Positions 8,516 to 17,306 of a stretch of DNA of 64,000 nucleotides are shown here, piece after piece. A model generated the notes under the pieces. It was given only the letters and a program-made list of their open reading frames with translations, was not told the origin of the DNA and did no database searches. Every line of letters begins with the position of its first letter. The first letter of the stretch is position 1. This DNA is from Rhodospirillaceae bacterium (lineage in GTDB: Bacteria > Pseudomonadota > Alphaproteobacteria > Rhodospirillales > Casp-alpha2): the NCBI GenBank assembly GCA_016845145.1, contig JAERTE010000148.1, forward strand, positions 62,001 through 126,000. The letters are read 5' to 3'. A program made the position numbers and the translations under genes.

Positions 8516-9388
8516 TTAAGCCGCTCTTACCGTCTCCTTGGCGGCTTCCCATGCCAGAATCGCACGCTTCTTTTCCGGGCCCCAGCGGTAGCCGGTGATC
8601 ACGCCGGTGTCGCGGATGACCCGGTGACACGGAATCAGCAGCCCCACTCTGTTGGCGCCGCAAGCCGTGCCGACGGCCCGCGCGCTGTCAGGCCGCCCCA
8701 GGTGATTCGCCAACTGGCCGTAGCTGACCAGTGCGCCTGGCGGAATTTTCAACAGCGCCTCCCAGACCAGAAGTTGGAACTGTGTGCCTCGCAAGAAGAC
8801 GGGAAGCGGAGAACTCTCGGTATCTGCCGGCCGGTCCACGGGAAATATCATCGGCATGACCTTGGCGGTTGCATCTTGATCGCGGGTCCATTCGGCGCGT
8901 TCCCAGCCGAATTGCTGTTCGCTCAGCAATTGAGCACGGTCTTTGCTGCCGACGAACGAAACGCCGGCAACGCCGCGCTCGGTTGTGGTGATCATGCATT
9001 CACCGAAGGGGCTCGGGTGATAGCCATAACGGAACTGAAGGCCCGCGCCCCGCGCCTTGAAATCCCCCGGCGTGGCGGCGTTGATGGTGACGAACAGGTC
9101 GTGCAGGCGTCCGGGCCCCGATAGCCCCGAATCAAGTGCCGCGTCGAGAACGCTGGCGGAGCCCGCAAGCCGCGATTTGGCGTCGCCGAGCGTCATGTAT
9201 TGCAGGAACTTCTTGGGACTGACCCCAGCCCAACGGGTGAACAGGCGCTGGAAGTGGTGCGGCGCCAGCCCAGTGATGCCAGCGACCTCGGCCAGTTCCG
9301 GCTGTTCTTCTCTGTGTGCCACCAAATAGTGAATGGCATCGGCGATGCGATCGTAGTCACGACCCTGTGTGAATTCATGTGTTTTCAT
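8516..9388 (-). CDS. Ada-like AraC-type regulator fused to methylated-DNA-[protein]-cysteine S-methyltransferase
   Basis: A 290-residue protein. The N-terminal 100 residues are an AraC-type HTH (LAEVAGITGLAPHHFQRLFTRWAGVSPKKFLQY), followed by the Ada RNase-H-like domain and the DNA-binding alkyltransferase domain with the acceptor Cys in LLIPCHRVIRDTGVITGYRWG. The Zn-binding Ada N-domain that repairs phosphotriesters is absent, so it can remove O6-methylguanine but cannot be activated as E. coli Ada is. Cytoplasmic DNA repair. The start MKTHEF at 9388 is preferred; the frame stays open to a further start at 9424. It is divergent from the nap operon, 176 bases away. Confidence 0.88.
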   Translation of the reverse strand: MKTHEFTQGRDYDRIADAIHYLVAHREEQPELAEVAGITGLAPHHFQRLFTRWAGVSPKKFLQYMTLGDAKSRLAGSASVLDAALDSGLSGPGRLHDLFVTINAATPGDFKARGAGLQFRYGYHPSPFGECMITTTERGVAGVSFVGSKDRAQLLSEQQFGWERAEWTRDQDATAKVMPMIFPVDRPADTESSPLPVFLRGTQFQLLVWEALLKIPPGALVSYGQLANHLGRPDSARAVGTACGANRVGLLIPCHRVIRDTGVITGYRWGPEKKRAILAWEAAKETVRAA

Positions 9389-9474
9389 GAAGCCATGGTA
9401 GCGCGGGGGCGTGCACGAAACCACCCGATCCTTGCTGCCGATATCATCGATTTTGGAACTATTTTTAACTGAAT

Positions 9475-9488
9475 TTGATCCACATCAA
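9475..9488 (+). promoter_or_regulatory. FNR/Anr-type binding site upstream of nap operon
   Basis: TTGATCCACATCAA is a perfect match to the FNR/Anr/Nnr-family consensus TTGAT-N4-ATCAA. Its centre (9481.5) lies about 40 bases before the start of transcription expected from the -10-like CATAAT at 9509-9514, the class II activator position. This fits oxygen- or nitrogen-oxide-responsive activation of nap, as known in many Proteobacteria. The site could also affect the divergent ada-like gene. Confidence 0.8.
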
Positions 9489-9508
9489 TCACGTGAGCTA
9501 GATCAATT

Positions 9509-9514
9509 CATAAT
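9509..9514 (+). promoter_or_regulatory. Putative -10 element of the nap promoter
   Basis: CATAAT, placed 20 bases after the FNR-type half site, with no recognisable -35 element in front. This is the usual layout of a class II FNR-dependent promoter. The predicted start of transcription is near 9521, giving a leader of about 45 bases before the GTG start of napF. Confidence 0.5.
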
Positions 9515-9564
9515 CTGCGTAAATGAGTAAAATCACAGCATCCAGATTCTAGAAGGGCACGACA

Positions 9565-10071
9565 GTGGCCACCGACGTTTCCAGGACATCACTCCTCAGA
9601 GGTAATCTCTTCGGTAACAAAGATGCGGTCCGCCCGCCTTGGGCGCTACCGGAGTTATCGTTCACCGATCTTTGCGAACGCTGCGACGACTGTGTTGATG
9701 TTTGTCCGGAGGGCATCATCGAGACCGGGGCCGGCGGGTTTCCGCTCGTCACCTTCGCCTTCGGGGAATGCACATTCTGCGGCGAGTGCGCCGATGTATG
9801 CCGTTCCGGCGCATTTGGTCCGCGCGAGGGCGCGCCGTGGCAGGTTTCCATCACCGTCACGGCGGATTGCATGTCGGCGCAGGGCGTTACGTGCCGAGTC
9901 TGCGAAGGCAAGTGTGCATCCAATGCCATTTCGTTTCCCGTGACGGGGGCCCAGTTTTCCGCCGCGGGCAAGCCAGCCATTACTATCGCCGATTGCAACG
10001 GATGCGGCGCCTGCGTCGCTCCGTGTCCGAGCGAAGCGATCGATCTTAAACCGCAACCAGGGAGCAACTAG
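9565..10071 (+). CDS. napF: Ferredoxin-type protein NapF
   Basis: A 168-residue cytoplasmic Fe-S protein, first gene of the nap operon. Four-cysteine motifs for [4Fe-4S] clusters are visible: CERCDDCVDVCPEG, CTFCGECADVCRSG and CNGCGACVAPCPSE, with a further group CRVCEGKC between. NapF helps NapA maturation, probably Fe-S or molybdenum cofactor insertion before export. It starts at GTG 9565 with AGAAGGG eight bases upstream. napD follows after one base. Confidence 0.93.
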   Translation: MATDVSRTSLLRGNLFGNKDAVRPPWALPELSFTDLCERCDDCVDVCPEGIIETGAGGFPLVTFAFGECTFCGECADVCRSGAFGPREGAPWQVSITVTADCMSAQGVTCRVCEGKCASNAISFPVTGAQFSAAGKPAITIADCNGCGACVAPCPSEAIDLKPQPGSN

Positions 10072-10072
10072 G

Positions 10073-10330
10073 ATGGGGCAAGTCGAACATGTCGATTTCA
10101 ATGTTTGCGGTGTTCTCGTGAACGCACGCGCTGAGAACATTGCCGCCGTCGAGGCCGGGTTAGCCGAACTTCCCGGCGTCGAAATCCACGACCATACGGA
10201 CGATGGCAATATCGTCGTCACCGTCGAGGATACCGATCAATCACGCGCCAGTGAATCCTTACTGGCCATTCACCAAGTCGCGGGCGTGCTGTCCGCGTCA
10301 CTCGTTTATCACCAATTTGAAACCGCATAA
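10073..10330 (+). CDS. napD: NapD, chaperone for the NapA twin-arginine signal
   Basis: An 85-residue protein of the NapD family (PF03927), a small ferredoxin-like fold that binds the Tat signal peptide of NapA and delays export until the cofactor is inserted. The family pattern is seen in FNVCGVLVNARAENIAAVEAGL, then LPGVEIHDHTDDGNIVVTVE. It lies between napF and napA, 33 bases before the NapA start, in the order found in E. coli and Magnetospirillum. Confidence 0.93.
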   Translation: MGQVEHVDFNVCGVLVNARAENIAAVEAGLAELPGVEIHDHTDDGNIVVTVEDTDQSRASESLLAIHQVAGVLSASLVYHQFETA

Positions 10331-10363
10331 TAGATTCAGTTTCCGGACCGAAAGGTAAAAGCC

Positions 10364-12874
10364 ATGAAAATGAACAGACGCGATTTTATGAAAACCAACG
10401 CCGTCGCGGCGACAGCCGCCGCTGCCGGCATGGCCCTACCCGCCGTCGGCGACGCCGAAGCCGCCGATGACGGCATCCGCTGGGACAAAGGCGTATGCCG
10501 CTTTTGCGGCACCGGCTGCGGGGTGCTGGTCGGCACCAAGGAGGGCCGCGTGGTCGCCACCCAAGGTGACCCCGATGCGCCCGTGAACAAGGGCCTCAAC
10601 TGCATCAAGGGTTACTTCCTGTCGAAGATTATGTACGGCAAGGACCGCCTGCAAAAACCGCTGCTGCGTGGCAAAGGTGGCCAGTTCGACAAGAATTCCG
10701 AAGAATTCTCTGAGATCAGCTGGGATCAGGCTTTCGACATCATGGCCGAGAAATGGAAAGCCGCCATCGACCCCGAAGCGCCGAAGGGCGCGACGAAGGT
10801 CGGCATGTTCGGCTCTGGCCAATGGACCGTGTGGGAAGGCTACGCCGCCGCCAAGTTCATGAAGGCGGGGCTGCGTTCCAACAACATCGACCCCAACGCG
10901 CGCCACTGCATGGCGTCGGCGGTGGGTGCGTTCATGCGCGCCTTCGGTATCGATGAGCCCATGGGCTGTTATGACGATCTGGAGCACGCGGACGCTTTCG
11001 TGCTGTGGGGCGCCAACATGGCCGAGATGCATCCGATCCTGTGGTCGCGCCTGACCAACACGCGCCTGACCAAGAAGGGCTCGGAGGTGCATGTGCTGTC
11101 GACCTTCGAACATCGCTGTTTCGAACTTGCCGACAACGGCATGGTGTTCACGCCGCAGACCGATCTGGCGATTCTCAACTACATTGCCAACTACATCATC
11201 GAGAACAAGGCCTACAAGAAAGAGTTCTTCAAGCACGTGAACTTCACCAAGACGGTGACCGACATCGGTTATGGCCTGCGTCCCGATCACCCGCTGGAAA
11301 AAGCCAAGAAAGGCAAGGGCGGCAAGCTCACCAAGATCAGCTTCGAGGAATATGCCAAGTCGGTATCTAAGTATACGCTGGACTATACCGCCGAGCTGTC
11401 GGGCGTGCCCAAGGACAAGCTGCTGAAACTGGCCAAGCTCTATGCGGACCCGAACAAGAAAATCGCGTCCTACTGGACCATGGGCTTCAACCAGCATACC
11501 CGCGGTGTGTGGGTCAACGGTTTGCTCTACAACGTGCACTTGTTGACGGGCAAAATCGCAGAGCCCGGCAACAGCCCGTTCTCGCTCACCGGTCAGCCGT
11601 CGGCTTGCGGCACGGCGCGTGAAGTTGGCACGTTCGCACATCGCTTGCCGGCCGATCTGGTGGTGATGAACCCGAAACACCGCGCCGCGGCACAGAAGAT
11701 CTGGAATATCCCGGAAGGGGTGATTCCCGGTAAGCCCGGCTATCACGCGGTGCTGCAACACCGCATGTTGAAGGACGGCAAGCTCAATGCCTACTGGGTG
11801 CAATGCACCAACAACATGCAGGCCGCGCCCAACATGAACGAGGAAGGTCTGCCTGGGTATCGCAATCCGAAGAACTTCATCGTGGTGTCAGACCCCTACT
11901 TCACCGTCACCGCCCAGGCCGCCGATCTGGTATTGCCCACGGCCATGTGGATGGAGAAAGAAGGGGCCTACGGCAACGCCGAGCGCCGTACCCAGTTCTG
12001 GCGTCAGCAGGTCGATGCACCGGGCGAATCGAAGTCCGACATTTGGCAAGTGATCGAGTTCTCGAAACGCTTCACATTGGCCGACGTCTGGCCGAAAGCC
12101 GTCATCGAAAAGAGCGGCTACGCGGCGGACAAATCCCTCTACGAGGTGCTCTATGCCAACGGCCAGGTGAACAAATTCCCGGTCGAAGACGTCAAAGACC
12201 AAGCCGGTAACGTCTACAACAACTCGGAATCGAAGGACTTCGGCTTCTATCTGCAAAAGGGTATCTACGAAGAATACCGTCGCTTCCAGTATGAAGGGCC
12301 GAAGCCGGGCCACGAAATGGCCGAATTCGATGTCTACCACAAGGCCCGTGGCCTCAGGTGGCCGGTTATCGACGGCAAGGAAACGCTGTGGCGCTTCCGC
12401 GAAGGCTACGATCCGCACGTCAAGAAAGGCGAGGGGGTCAAGTTCTACGGCAAGCCAGACGGCAAGGCGAACATCATCTTTGCGCCTTATGAGCCGGCGG
12501 CTGAAAGCCCGGACAAAGAGTACGACTTGTGGCTGTCGACGGGCCGTGTGCTTGAGCACTGGCACTCAGGCACCATGACCCGGCGTGTGCCGGAACTCTA
12601 TCGGGCTTACCCGAACGCCAAGATCTACATGCACCCGAAAGACGCCAAGAAGCGCGGCTTCAAGCGAGGCATGGAGGTCAAGGTGCAGACCCGGCGCGGC
12701 GAATTGTTGACCCGTGTCGAGACCCGTGGCCGCAACAAGCCGCCGGAAGGTCTGGTGTTCATGCCTTGGTTCGACGCCTCGCAGCTTGTCAACAAGCTGA
12801 CCCTGGATGCCACGGACCCGCTCTCGAAAGAGACGGATTTCAAAAAGTGCGCATGCAAAGTGGTAAAGGCGTGA
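10364..12874 (+). CDS. napA: Periplasmic nitrate reductase catalytic subunit NapA
   Basis: An 836-residue Mo-bis-MGD enzyme reducing nitrate to nitrite in the periplasm. It carries a Tat signal (MNRRDFMKTNAVAATAAAAG, cleavage near GDAEA), a [4Fe-4S] motif CRFCGTGCG with the fourth Cys in GLNCIKGYFL, the Mo-ligand Cys in NARHCMASAV and the C-terminal molydopterin-dinucleotide domain (LSTGRVLEHWHSGTMTRRVPEL). Full family length. A strong hairpin lies directly after the stop (12891-12920), probably keeping napA mRNA more abundant than the downstream membrane subunits. Confidence 0.97.
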   Translation: MKMNRRDFMKTNAVAATAAAAGMALPAVGDAEAADDGIRWDKGVCRFCGTGCGVLVGTKEGRVVATQGDPDAPVNKGLNCIKGYFLSKIMYGKDRLQKPLLRGKGGQFDKNSEEFSEISWDQAFDIMAEKWKAAIDPEAPKGATKVGMFGSGQWTVWEGYAAAKFMKAGLRSNNIDPNARHCMASAVGAFMRAFGIDEPMGCYDDLEHADAFVLWGANMAEMHPILWSRLTNTRLTKKGSEVHVLSTFEHRCFELADNGMVFTPQTDLAILNYIANYIIENKAYKKEFFKHVNFTKTVTDIGYGLRPDHPLEKAKKGKGGKLTKISFEEYAKSVSKYTLDYTAELSGVPKDKLLKLAKLYADPNKKIASYWTMGFNQHTRGVWVNGLLYNVHLLTGKIAEPGNSPFSLTGQPSACGTAREVGTFAHRLPADLVVMNPKHRAAAQKIWNIPEGVIPGKPGYHAVLQHRMLKDGKLNAYWVQCTNNMQAAPNMNEEGLPGYRNPKNFIVVSDPYFTVTAQAADLVLPTAMWMEKEGAYGNAERRTQFWRQQVDAPGESKSDIWQVIEFSKRFTLADVWPKAVIEKSGYAADKSLYEVLYANGQVNKFPVEDVKDQAGNVYNNSESKDFGFYLQKGIYEEYRRFQYEGPKPGHEMAEFDVYHKARGLRWPVIDGKETLWRFREGYDPHVKKGEGVKFYGKPDGKANIIFAPYEPAAESPDKEYDLWLSTGRVLEHWHSGTMTRRVPELYRAYPNAKIYMHPKDAKKRGFKRGMEVKVQTRRGELLTRVETRGRNKPPEGLVFMPWFDASQLVNKLTLDATDPLSKETDFKKCACKVVKA

Positions 12875-12890
12875 CCTGACGGAACCGTAT

Positions 12891-12920
12891 CCGGGGCCGG
12901 TGCAAACGCACCGGTCCCGG
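12891..12920 (+). promoter_or_regulatory. Intercistronic hairpin between napA and napG
   Basis: CCGGGGCCGGTGC (12891-12903), loop AAAC, GCACCGGTCCCGG (12908-12920): 13 pairs including one G-U. No U-run follows, and the ATG of napG is 13 bases further, so it looks like an mRNA-stabilising or processing stem rather than a terminator. Confidence 0.7.
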
Positions 12921-12933
12921 ACGGGGCCGACTT

Positions 12934-13728
12934 ATGAAGGATTTGTTTTCAGTGACCAACCAACCGACCCGTCAAAAACGCCCGATCGATCGCCGCCGGT
13001 TTCTTGCCGACGCAGCGCGGACGGCGTGTGGTGTCGGTATCGCGGGGTTGGGGCTCGTATATCTGGCCCAGCAGGCCAAGGCCTTGCCCGCGACAGCCAT
13101 CCGCCCACCCGGCGCGGGTAGCGAAGAAGATTTTCTGGGCGCGTGCGTGCGGTGTGGCTTGTGCGTCAACGATTGCCCCTATCCGACGTTGAAACTCGCC
13201 GAGTTGGGCGAAGACGTACCCGTCGGCACGCCTTATTTCGTCGCCCGCGACTATCCGTGCGAGATGTGCGACGACGTGCCTTGCGTGCAGGCCTGTCCGA
13301 CCGGCGCGCTGGACAAGCGCCTAAGCAACATCGACGACGCACGTATGGGGTTGGCGGTGCTCATCGACCAAGAAACCTGTCTCAATTTTCTAGGCCTCAG
13401 ATGCGACGTTTGTTACCGGGTTTGCCCGGTGATCGACAAAGCGATCACGCTGGAGCGCGAGGCCAATTTGCGCACCGGAAAGCACGCGCGGTTCATCCCG
13501 ACCGTGCATTCCGAACACTGCACCGGGTGCGGCAAGTGTGAGCGTTCGTGCGTGCTTGAGGAAGCCGCGATCAAGGTATTCCCGGGCCATCTCGCCAAGG
13601 GCAGCCTGGGCAAGCATTACCGCATCGGCTGGCGCGAAAAGGAAGCCAAGGGTGAGGCCCTGGTCAAGGGCATCATCGATTTACCTGATCGATTGCCCGG
13701 CCCAATTAGCGGGAGTGGTAAACCATGA
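12934..13728 (+). CDS. napG: NapG, ferredoxin-type quinol dehydrogenase component
   Basis: A 264-residue Fe-S protein exported by Tat: signal DRRRFLADAARTACGVGIAG, cleavage after QAKA. It has four [4Fe-4S] motifs: CVRCGLCVNDCPYP, CEMCDDVPCVQACPTG, CLNFLGLRCDVCYRVCP and CTGCGKCERSCVLE. With NapH it forms a menaquinol- or ubiquinol-oxidising unit that passes electrons to NapC/NapB/NapA. Its stop overlaps the napH start (ATGA), indicating translational coupling. Confidence 0.95.
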   Translation: MKDLFSVTNQPTRQKRPIDRRRFLADAARTACGVGIAGLGLVYLAQQAKALPATAIRPPGAGSEEDFLGACVRCGLCVNDCPYPTLKLAELGEDVPVGTPYFVARDYPCEMCDDVPCVQACPTGALDKRLSNIDDARMGLAVLIDQETCLNFLGLRCDVCYRVCPVIDKAITLEREANLRTGKHARFIPTVHSEHCTGCGKCERSCVLEEAAIKVFPGHLAKGSLGKHYRIGWREKEAKGEALVKGIIDLPDRLPGPISGSGKP

Positions 13729-14633
13729 CCGCCAAGATAAACCCAGGCAAGGACGCTGTTTTGACCAAAGGCTGGCTGGCCGCGCACAAGTGGCTGCTTC
13801 TTCGCCGTATGGCGCAGCTTGGTTTCTTAGGCGCATTCCTGGTGGGGCCGATCACGGGTTTCTGGCTGGTGAAAGGCAATATCACCTCCAGCCTGACCCT
13901 CGACGTCCTGCCGCTCAGCGACCCGTATGTGCAATTGCAATCGTGGTTCGCCGGCCATGCGCTGGAAACCGATGCCCTGATCGGTGCGGCCATCGTACTT
14001 GTTGCCTATATGTTGATCGGCGGACGCATGTATTGCTCGTGGGTGTGCCCGGTCAATATCATCACCGACGCGGCGCATTGGCTTCGTCATCGGTTGGGGT
14101 TAACCGGCGGGCTTAAGTTCAGCCGCGGTGCACGGTATTGGTTGTTGGCCGCGACACTCGCCGGTTCGGCCGTGGCTGGGGTTATTGTTTGGGAACTGGT
14201 CAATCCGGTTTCCGCCGTTTACCGCGCGATTGTGTTCGGCGTCGGCGCGGCCTGGATGCTGGCGTTGGCTGTGTTTCTTTTTGATCTTTTCGTCTCGGAA
14301 CGCGGCTGGTGCTCGCATCTCTGCCCGGTGGGGGCGTTCTATAGCCTGCTGGGTCGCGTCAGCGTACTGCGGGTGCGCGCCGCCAAGCGCGATGCGTGCA
14401 ACAACTGCATGGATTGCTTCGCCGTGTGCCCCGAAAACCAAGTCATTACACCGGCGCTACGCGGTGCCGACAAGGGCGTCGGACCGGTGATCGACGCCAT
14501 CAACTGCACCAATTGTGGGCGCTGCATCGATGTCTGCGCGCCCGATGTTTTTCAATTCGGATCGCGCTTCGATGCAAGCGTGCAAGCCAACGAAAAGCCG
14601 GCTGAACCGCCGAAGCTGCAAGACGCGGCCTAG
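13725..14633 (+). CDS. napH: NapH, membrane ferredoxin-type quinol dehydrogenase component
   Basis: A 302-residue inner-membrane protein with four membrane helices. It has two CxxxCP motifs on the cytoplasmic side (CSWVCPVN, CSHLCPVG) and two C-terminal [4Fe-4S] motifs (CNNCMDCFAVCP, CTNCGRCIDVCAPD). It anchors NapG and oxidises quinol. The N-terminus is slightly longer than in E. coli. Overlap with napG is 4 bases; napB follows. Confidence 0.95.
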   Translation: MTAKINPGKDAVLTKGWLAAHKWLLLRRMAQLGFLGAFLVGPITGFWLVKGNITSSLTLDVLPLSDPYVQLQSWFAGHALETDALIGAAIVLVAYMLIGGRMYCSWVCPVNIITDAAHWLRHRLGLTGGLKFSRGARYWLLAATLAGSAVAGVIVWELVNPVSAVYRAIVFGVGAAWMLALAVFLFDLFVSERGWCSHLCPVGAFYSLLGRVSVLRVRAAKRDACNNCMDCFAVCPENQVITPALRGADKGVGPVIDAINCTNCGRCIDVCAPDVFQFGSRFDASVQANEKPAEPPKLQDAA

Positions 14634-14696
14634 GACGGGGAACCGGTAGAAAGGATGAAACGAATGTATAGCCAATTTCCATTAGGAGGTTTAGCC

Positions 14697-15140
14697 ATGA
14701 AACGAATGATTGTCTCAATGACCGTCGGTTTGGCCCTGGTTTTGGCCACGGCGTTGGTGCCCACGCTGGCGTCAGCGGAGAGTGCCCAGTCGCTACGCGG
14801 CAAGCTGGCGCTGTCGGAACAGAAGTCGCCACCGCGCGCGCCCAAGTTGAAGCTCGATCAGGACAAGTTCGATCGCAACTTCAAGACTCAACCGCCGCTG
14901 GTCCCCCATAAGGTGGCCAAGTACCGGGTCAACCTGAAAGCCAACCGTTGCCTCAAGTGCCACGACAAGGCCAATTACAAGGAAGAGGAATCGCCCATGG
15001 TCGGCAAGAGCCACTACATGGACGCCGACGGTAAGGAAATGAAAAAGATCAATATGGGCCGTTATTTCTGCATGCAGTGCCACGTGCCGCAGGCAGATGC
15101 CAAGCCGTTGGTTGCCAATACTTTCAAAGGCACCAACTAA
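14697..15140 (+). CDS. napB: NapB, diheme cytochrome c subunit
   Basis: A 147-residue periplasmic small subunit with a Sec signal (MIVSMTVGLALVLATALVPTLASA) and two haem sites, CLKCH and CMQCH, plus the family motif ESPMVGKSHYMD. It transfers electrons from NapC/NapGH to NapA. The start at 14697 is chosen for its excellent Shine-Dalgarno sequence TAGGAGGT (14683-14690). An in-frame ATG at 14655 would add 14 residues; the two starts share the same 12 bases (ATGAAACGAATG), suggesting a small duplication. Confidence 0.93.
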   Translation: MKRMIVSMTVGLALVLATALVPTLASAESAQSLRGKLALSEQKSPPRAPKLKLDQDKFDRNFKTQPPLVPHKVAKYRVNLKANRCLKCHDKANYKEEESPMVGKSHYMDADGKEMKKINMGRYFCMQCHVPQADAKPLVANTFKGTN

Positions 15141-15161
15141 ACGGCTATCTTTAAGGGCGAC

Positions 15162-15185
15162 CCCCGGCGGCAAGTGTCGCCGGGG
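15162..15185 (+). promoter_or_regulatory. Intercistronic hairpin between napB and napC
   Basis: CCCCGGCG (15162-15169), 8-base loop, CGCCGGGG (15178-15185). No U-run follows, so it probably acts on mRNA stability within the operon and not as a terminator. It parallels the hairpin after napA. Confidence 0.55.
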
Positions 15186-15231
15186 TAGTGACAATACATG
15201 AGGCCGGTACGCCGGTGGAAGGGGAACAGTC

Positions 15232-15822
15232 ATGAGCGAAGGATCAGGAAACCAGCAAGGCGGCTGGTTGGGGGCGCTTCGGCGCCCGAGCGGTAAGTCC
15301 TTGGGCGCGCTGCTGGCCATCGGCATCGTACTCGGTGTCGGCGGTTGGGGCAGCTTCAACTGGGCGATGGAACTGACCAATACAGAAGAGTTCTGCATCA
15401 GCTGCCATGAAATGCGGGATTTCGTCTTTGAGGAATACAAGGAGACGGTCCACTACAACAACCGCACCGGCGTTCGCGCCACTTGCCCGGATTGCCACGT
15501 ACCGAAAGAGTGGATCTATAAGGTTAAGCGCAAAATTCAGGCCTCCAACGAGCTCTATCACAAAGCGCTCGGCTCCATCGATACGGAAGAGAAGTTCGAG
15601 GAGAAGCGCCTGCAACTGGCCAAGAACGTCTGGGCCGCGATGAAGGAAACGGATTCGCGTGAATGTCGCAACTGCCACAGTTTCGAATTCATGGACCTGA
15701 CCAAACAGGAACGGCGCTCCCAGAAACGCCACGAAAAAGCGTTGAGCAAGGGCCAGACCTGTATCGATTGCCATAAGGGTGTCGCACACGAATTGCCAGA
15801 AGGTTACGACGAGGACAGCTAA
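15232..15822 (+). CDS. napC: NapC, tetraheme cytochrome c quinol dehydrogenase
   Basis: A 196-residue NapC/NirT family protein. One N-terminal membrane anchor (GALLAIGIVLGVGGWGSFNW) is followed by a periplasmic domain with four CxxCH haem motifs: CISCH, CPDCH, CRNCH and CIDCH. It oxidises membrane quinol and donates electrons to NapB/NapA. Presence of both NapC and NapGH gives two quinol entry routes, as in E. coli. It is the last gene of the operon and is followed by a strong terminator. Confidence 0.96.
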   Translation: MSEGSGNQQGGWLGALRRPSGKSLGALLAIGIVLGVGGWGSFNWAMELTNTEEFCISCHEMRDFVFEEYKETVHYNNRTGVRATCPDCHVPKEWIYKVKRKIQASNELYHKALGSIDTEEKFEEKRLQLAKNVWAAMKETDSRECRNCHSFEFMDLTKQERRSQKRHEKALSKGQTCIDCHKGVAHELPEGYDEDS

Positions 15823-15854
15823 CCAACGCTGATTCAATTGCCGGTTTTACAATG

Positions 15855-15888
15855 ACCGCCGCCCGATGAAATGCGGGCGGCGGTTTTT
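15855..15888 (+). terminator. Rho-independent terminator of the nap operon
   Basis: Perfect 11-bp stem ACCGCCGCCCG / CGGGCGGCGGT with an 8-base loop, followed by TTTTT. It lies 33 bases after the napC stop. Confidence 0.9.
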
Positions 15889-16069
15889 GACTCAATAAAA
15901 AGGTATAATCGTACATATTTGCGATATAATTAATTGAAGAGGTAATGAAATCTGTGCAACACTCTAGCCACAGGGCATCCGGGGAGTATATCCTGGGCTT
16001 GAACAATAACCTTGGGCCGGCGCACCAAAAACGGGCGCGAGTCCCTCGACGAAATGGGAGATACGTTTC

Positions 16070-17281
16070 ATGGGTAAGAAAGATCAAAACAAGGGACTCT
16101 CACGGCGTTCAGCACTGGGCCTGATTGGCGCAGGTGCTGGTGTCATGGCGGCGGGTTCGGCGTTTCCGACAAAGTTTGCTATCGGCGCACAATCGAAAAT
16201 CAAAATCGGGACACTGCTTCCGTATTCGGGCACCTACACGTGGCTCGGCCAATCCATCACCAATTCCTTCGAATTGGCCTTGGCGCAGGCGGGCGGCAAG
16301 CTCGGCGGGCGCGGCATTGAGCTGATCAAGGTCGACAGTGAAGCCAAACCACCGAAAGCGGCGGAGTTGACCAACAAGCTGATCAACCAGGAAAAGGTCG
16401 ACTTCATCGTCGGGCCGGTGCACTCCGGTGTTGCCATGGCCATGGCCAAAATCGCGCGCGAAGAAGGCACTATGACGGTGATCCCCAACGCCGGCGCCAA
16501 TCAGGTGACCGGGCCGTTGTGTTCGCCCAACACTTTCCGCACCTCGTTCTCCAACTGGCAGCCCGGCCATCCCATGGGCAAGGTGTTGCTGGAAGAAGGC
16601 AAAAAGAACGTCGTGCTTTGCTATTGGGGCTACGGCGCCGGCAAGCAGTCGGCGGGCGGCTTCAAGGATTCGTTCGTCGCCGGCGGCGGCAACGTGATCA
16701 AGGAGATTGCCGTACCGTTCCCGAAAGTGGAATTCCAGGCCGCCTTGACTGAGATCGCCTCGATCAAGCCTGACGCGGTTTACGCGTTCTTCGCTGGCGG
16801 TGGTGCCGTTAAGTTCGTCAAGGATTGGGCGGCCGCAGGCCTGAAGGGCAAAATCGAACTGGTCGGTCCGGGCTTCCTGACCGAAGGTGTCGCCAAGGCA
16901 CAAGGTGCGGCTGCGGAAGGTCTCCGTACCACGCTGCATTACGCTGATGGCCTCGATAACCCGGCCAACCGAGCCTACCGTGCCGCCTACAAGAAGGCCT
17001 ATGGCAAGGAAGCCGATGTTTACGGTGTGCAGGGCTTTGATGCCGGGCAGTTGATCAAAGCCGGTGTTGACGCAGTGCAGGGCGATGTCGCGGCACAAAA
17101 AGCCATGGTTGCAGCCATGGAGGGTGCGGTTATCGATTCACCGCGTGGACAATGGGTGCTGTCATCGGCCCATAACCCGGTACAGAACTTCTACTTGCGC
17201 CAGGTCCGCAATGGCAGGAACGAACTCGTTCGCGTGGCCATGGAAAACCTCGCCGATCCGGCCAGGGGTTGCAGCGCGTAA
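16070..17281 (+). CDS. Branched-chain amino acid-type ABC transporter, substrate-binding protein
   Basis: A 403-residue periplasmic binding protein of the LivK/PBP1 family. The N-terminus has a Tat-like signal, SRRSALGLIGAGAGVMAAG. The mature part starts with IKIGTLLPYSGTYTWLGQS and contains FIVGPVHSGVAMAMAKIA and FRTSFSNWQPGHPMGK, typical of family members that bind aromatic or organic acids as well as amino acids. The ligand is not predictable from sequence. GGGAGA precedes the ATG. It is followed by the permease and ATPase genes in one direction, separated by a hairpin. Confidence 0.88.
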   Translation: MGKKDQNKGLSRRSALGLIGAGAGVMAAGSAFPTKFAIGAQSKIKIGTLLPYSGTYTWLGQSITNSFELALAQAGGKLGGRGIELIKVDSEAKPPKAAELTNKLINQEKVDFIVGPVHSGVAMAMAKIAREEGTMTVIPNAGANQVTGPLCSPNTFRTSFSNWQPGHPMGKVLLEEGKKNVVLCYWGYGAGKQSAGGFKDSFVAGGGNVIKEIAVPFPKVEFQAALTEIASIKPDAVYAFFAGGGAVKFVKDWAAAGLKGKIELVGPGFLTEGVAKAQGAAAEGLRTTLHYADGLDNPANRAYRAAYKKAYGKEADVYGVQGFDAGQLIKAGVDAVQGDVAAQKAMVAAMEGAVIDSPRGQWVLSSAHNPVQNFYLRQVRNGRNELVRVAMENLADPARGCSA

Positions 17282-17306
17282 GCGTAGTGGCCTGAGAAAA
17301 GATACG

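Noticed and set aside
10436..11803. A long minus-strand open frame (455 codons) inside napA
   Set aside because: It is the antisense shadow of a GC-rich gene; the plus strand encodes full NapA with all cofactor motifs.
15900..15935. Promoter for the binding-protein gene (two TATAAT boxes)
   Set aside because: TATAAT occurs at 15904 and 15925 but no -35 box stands at a suitable distance, so the start of transcription is left open.
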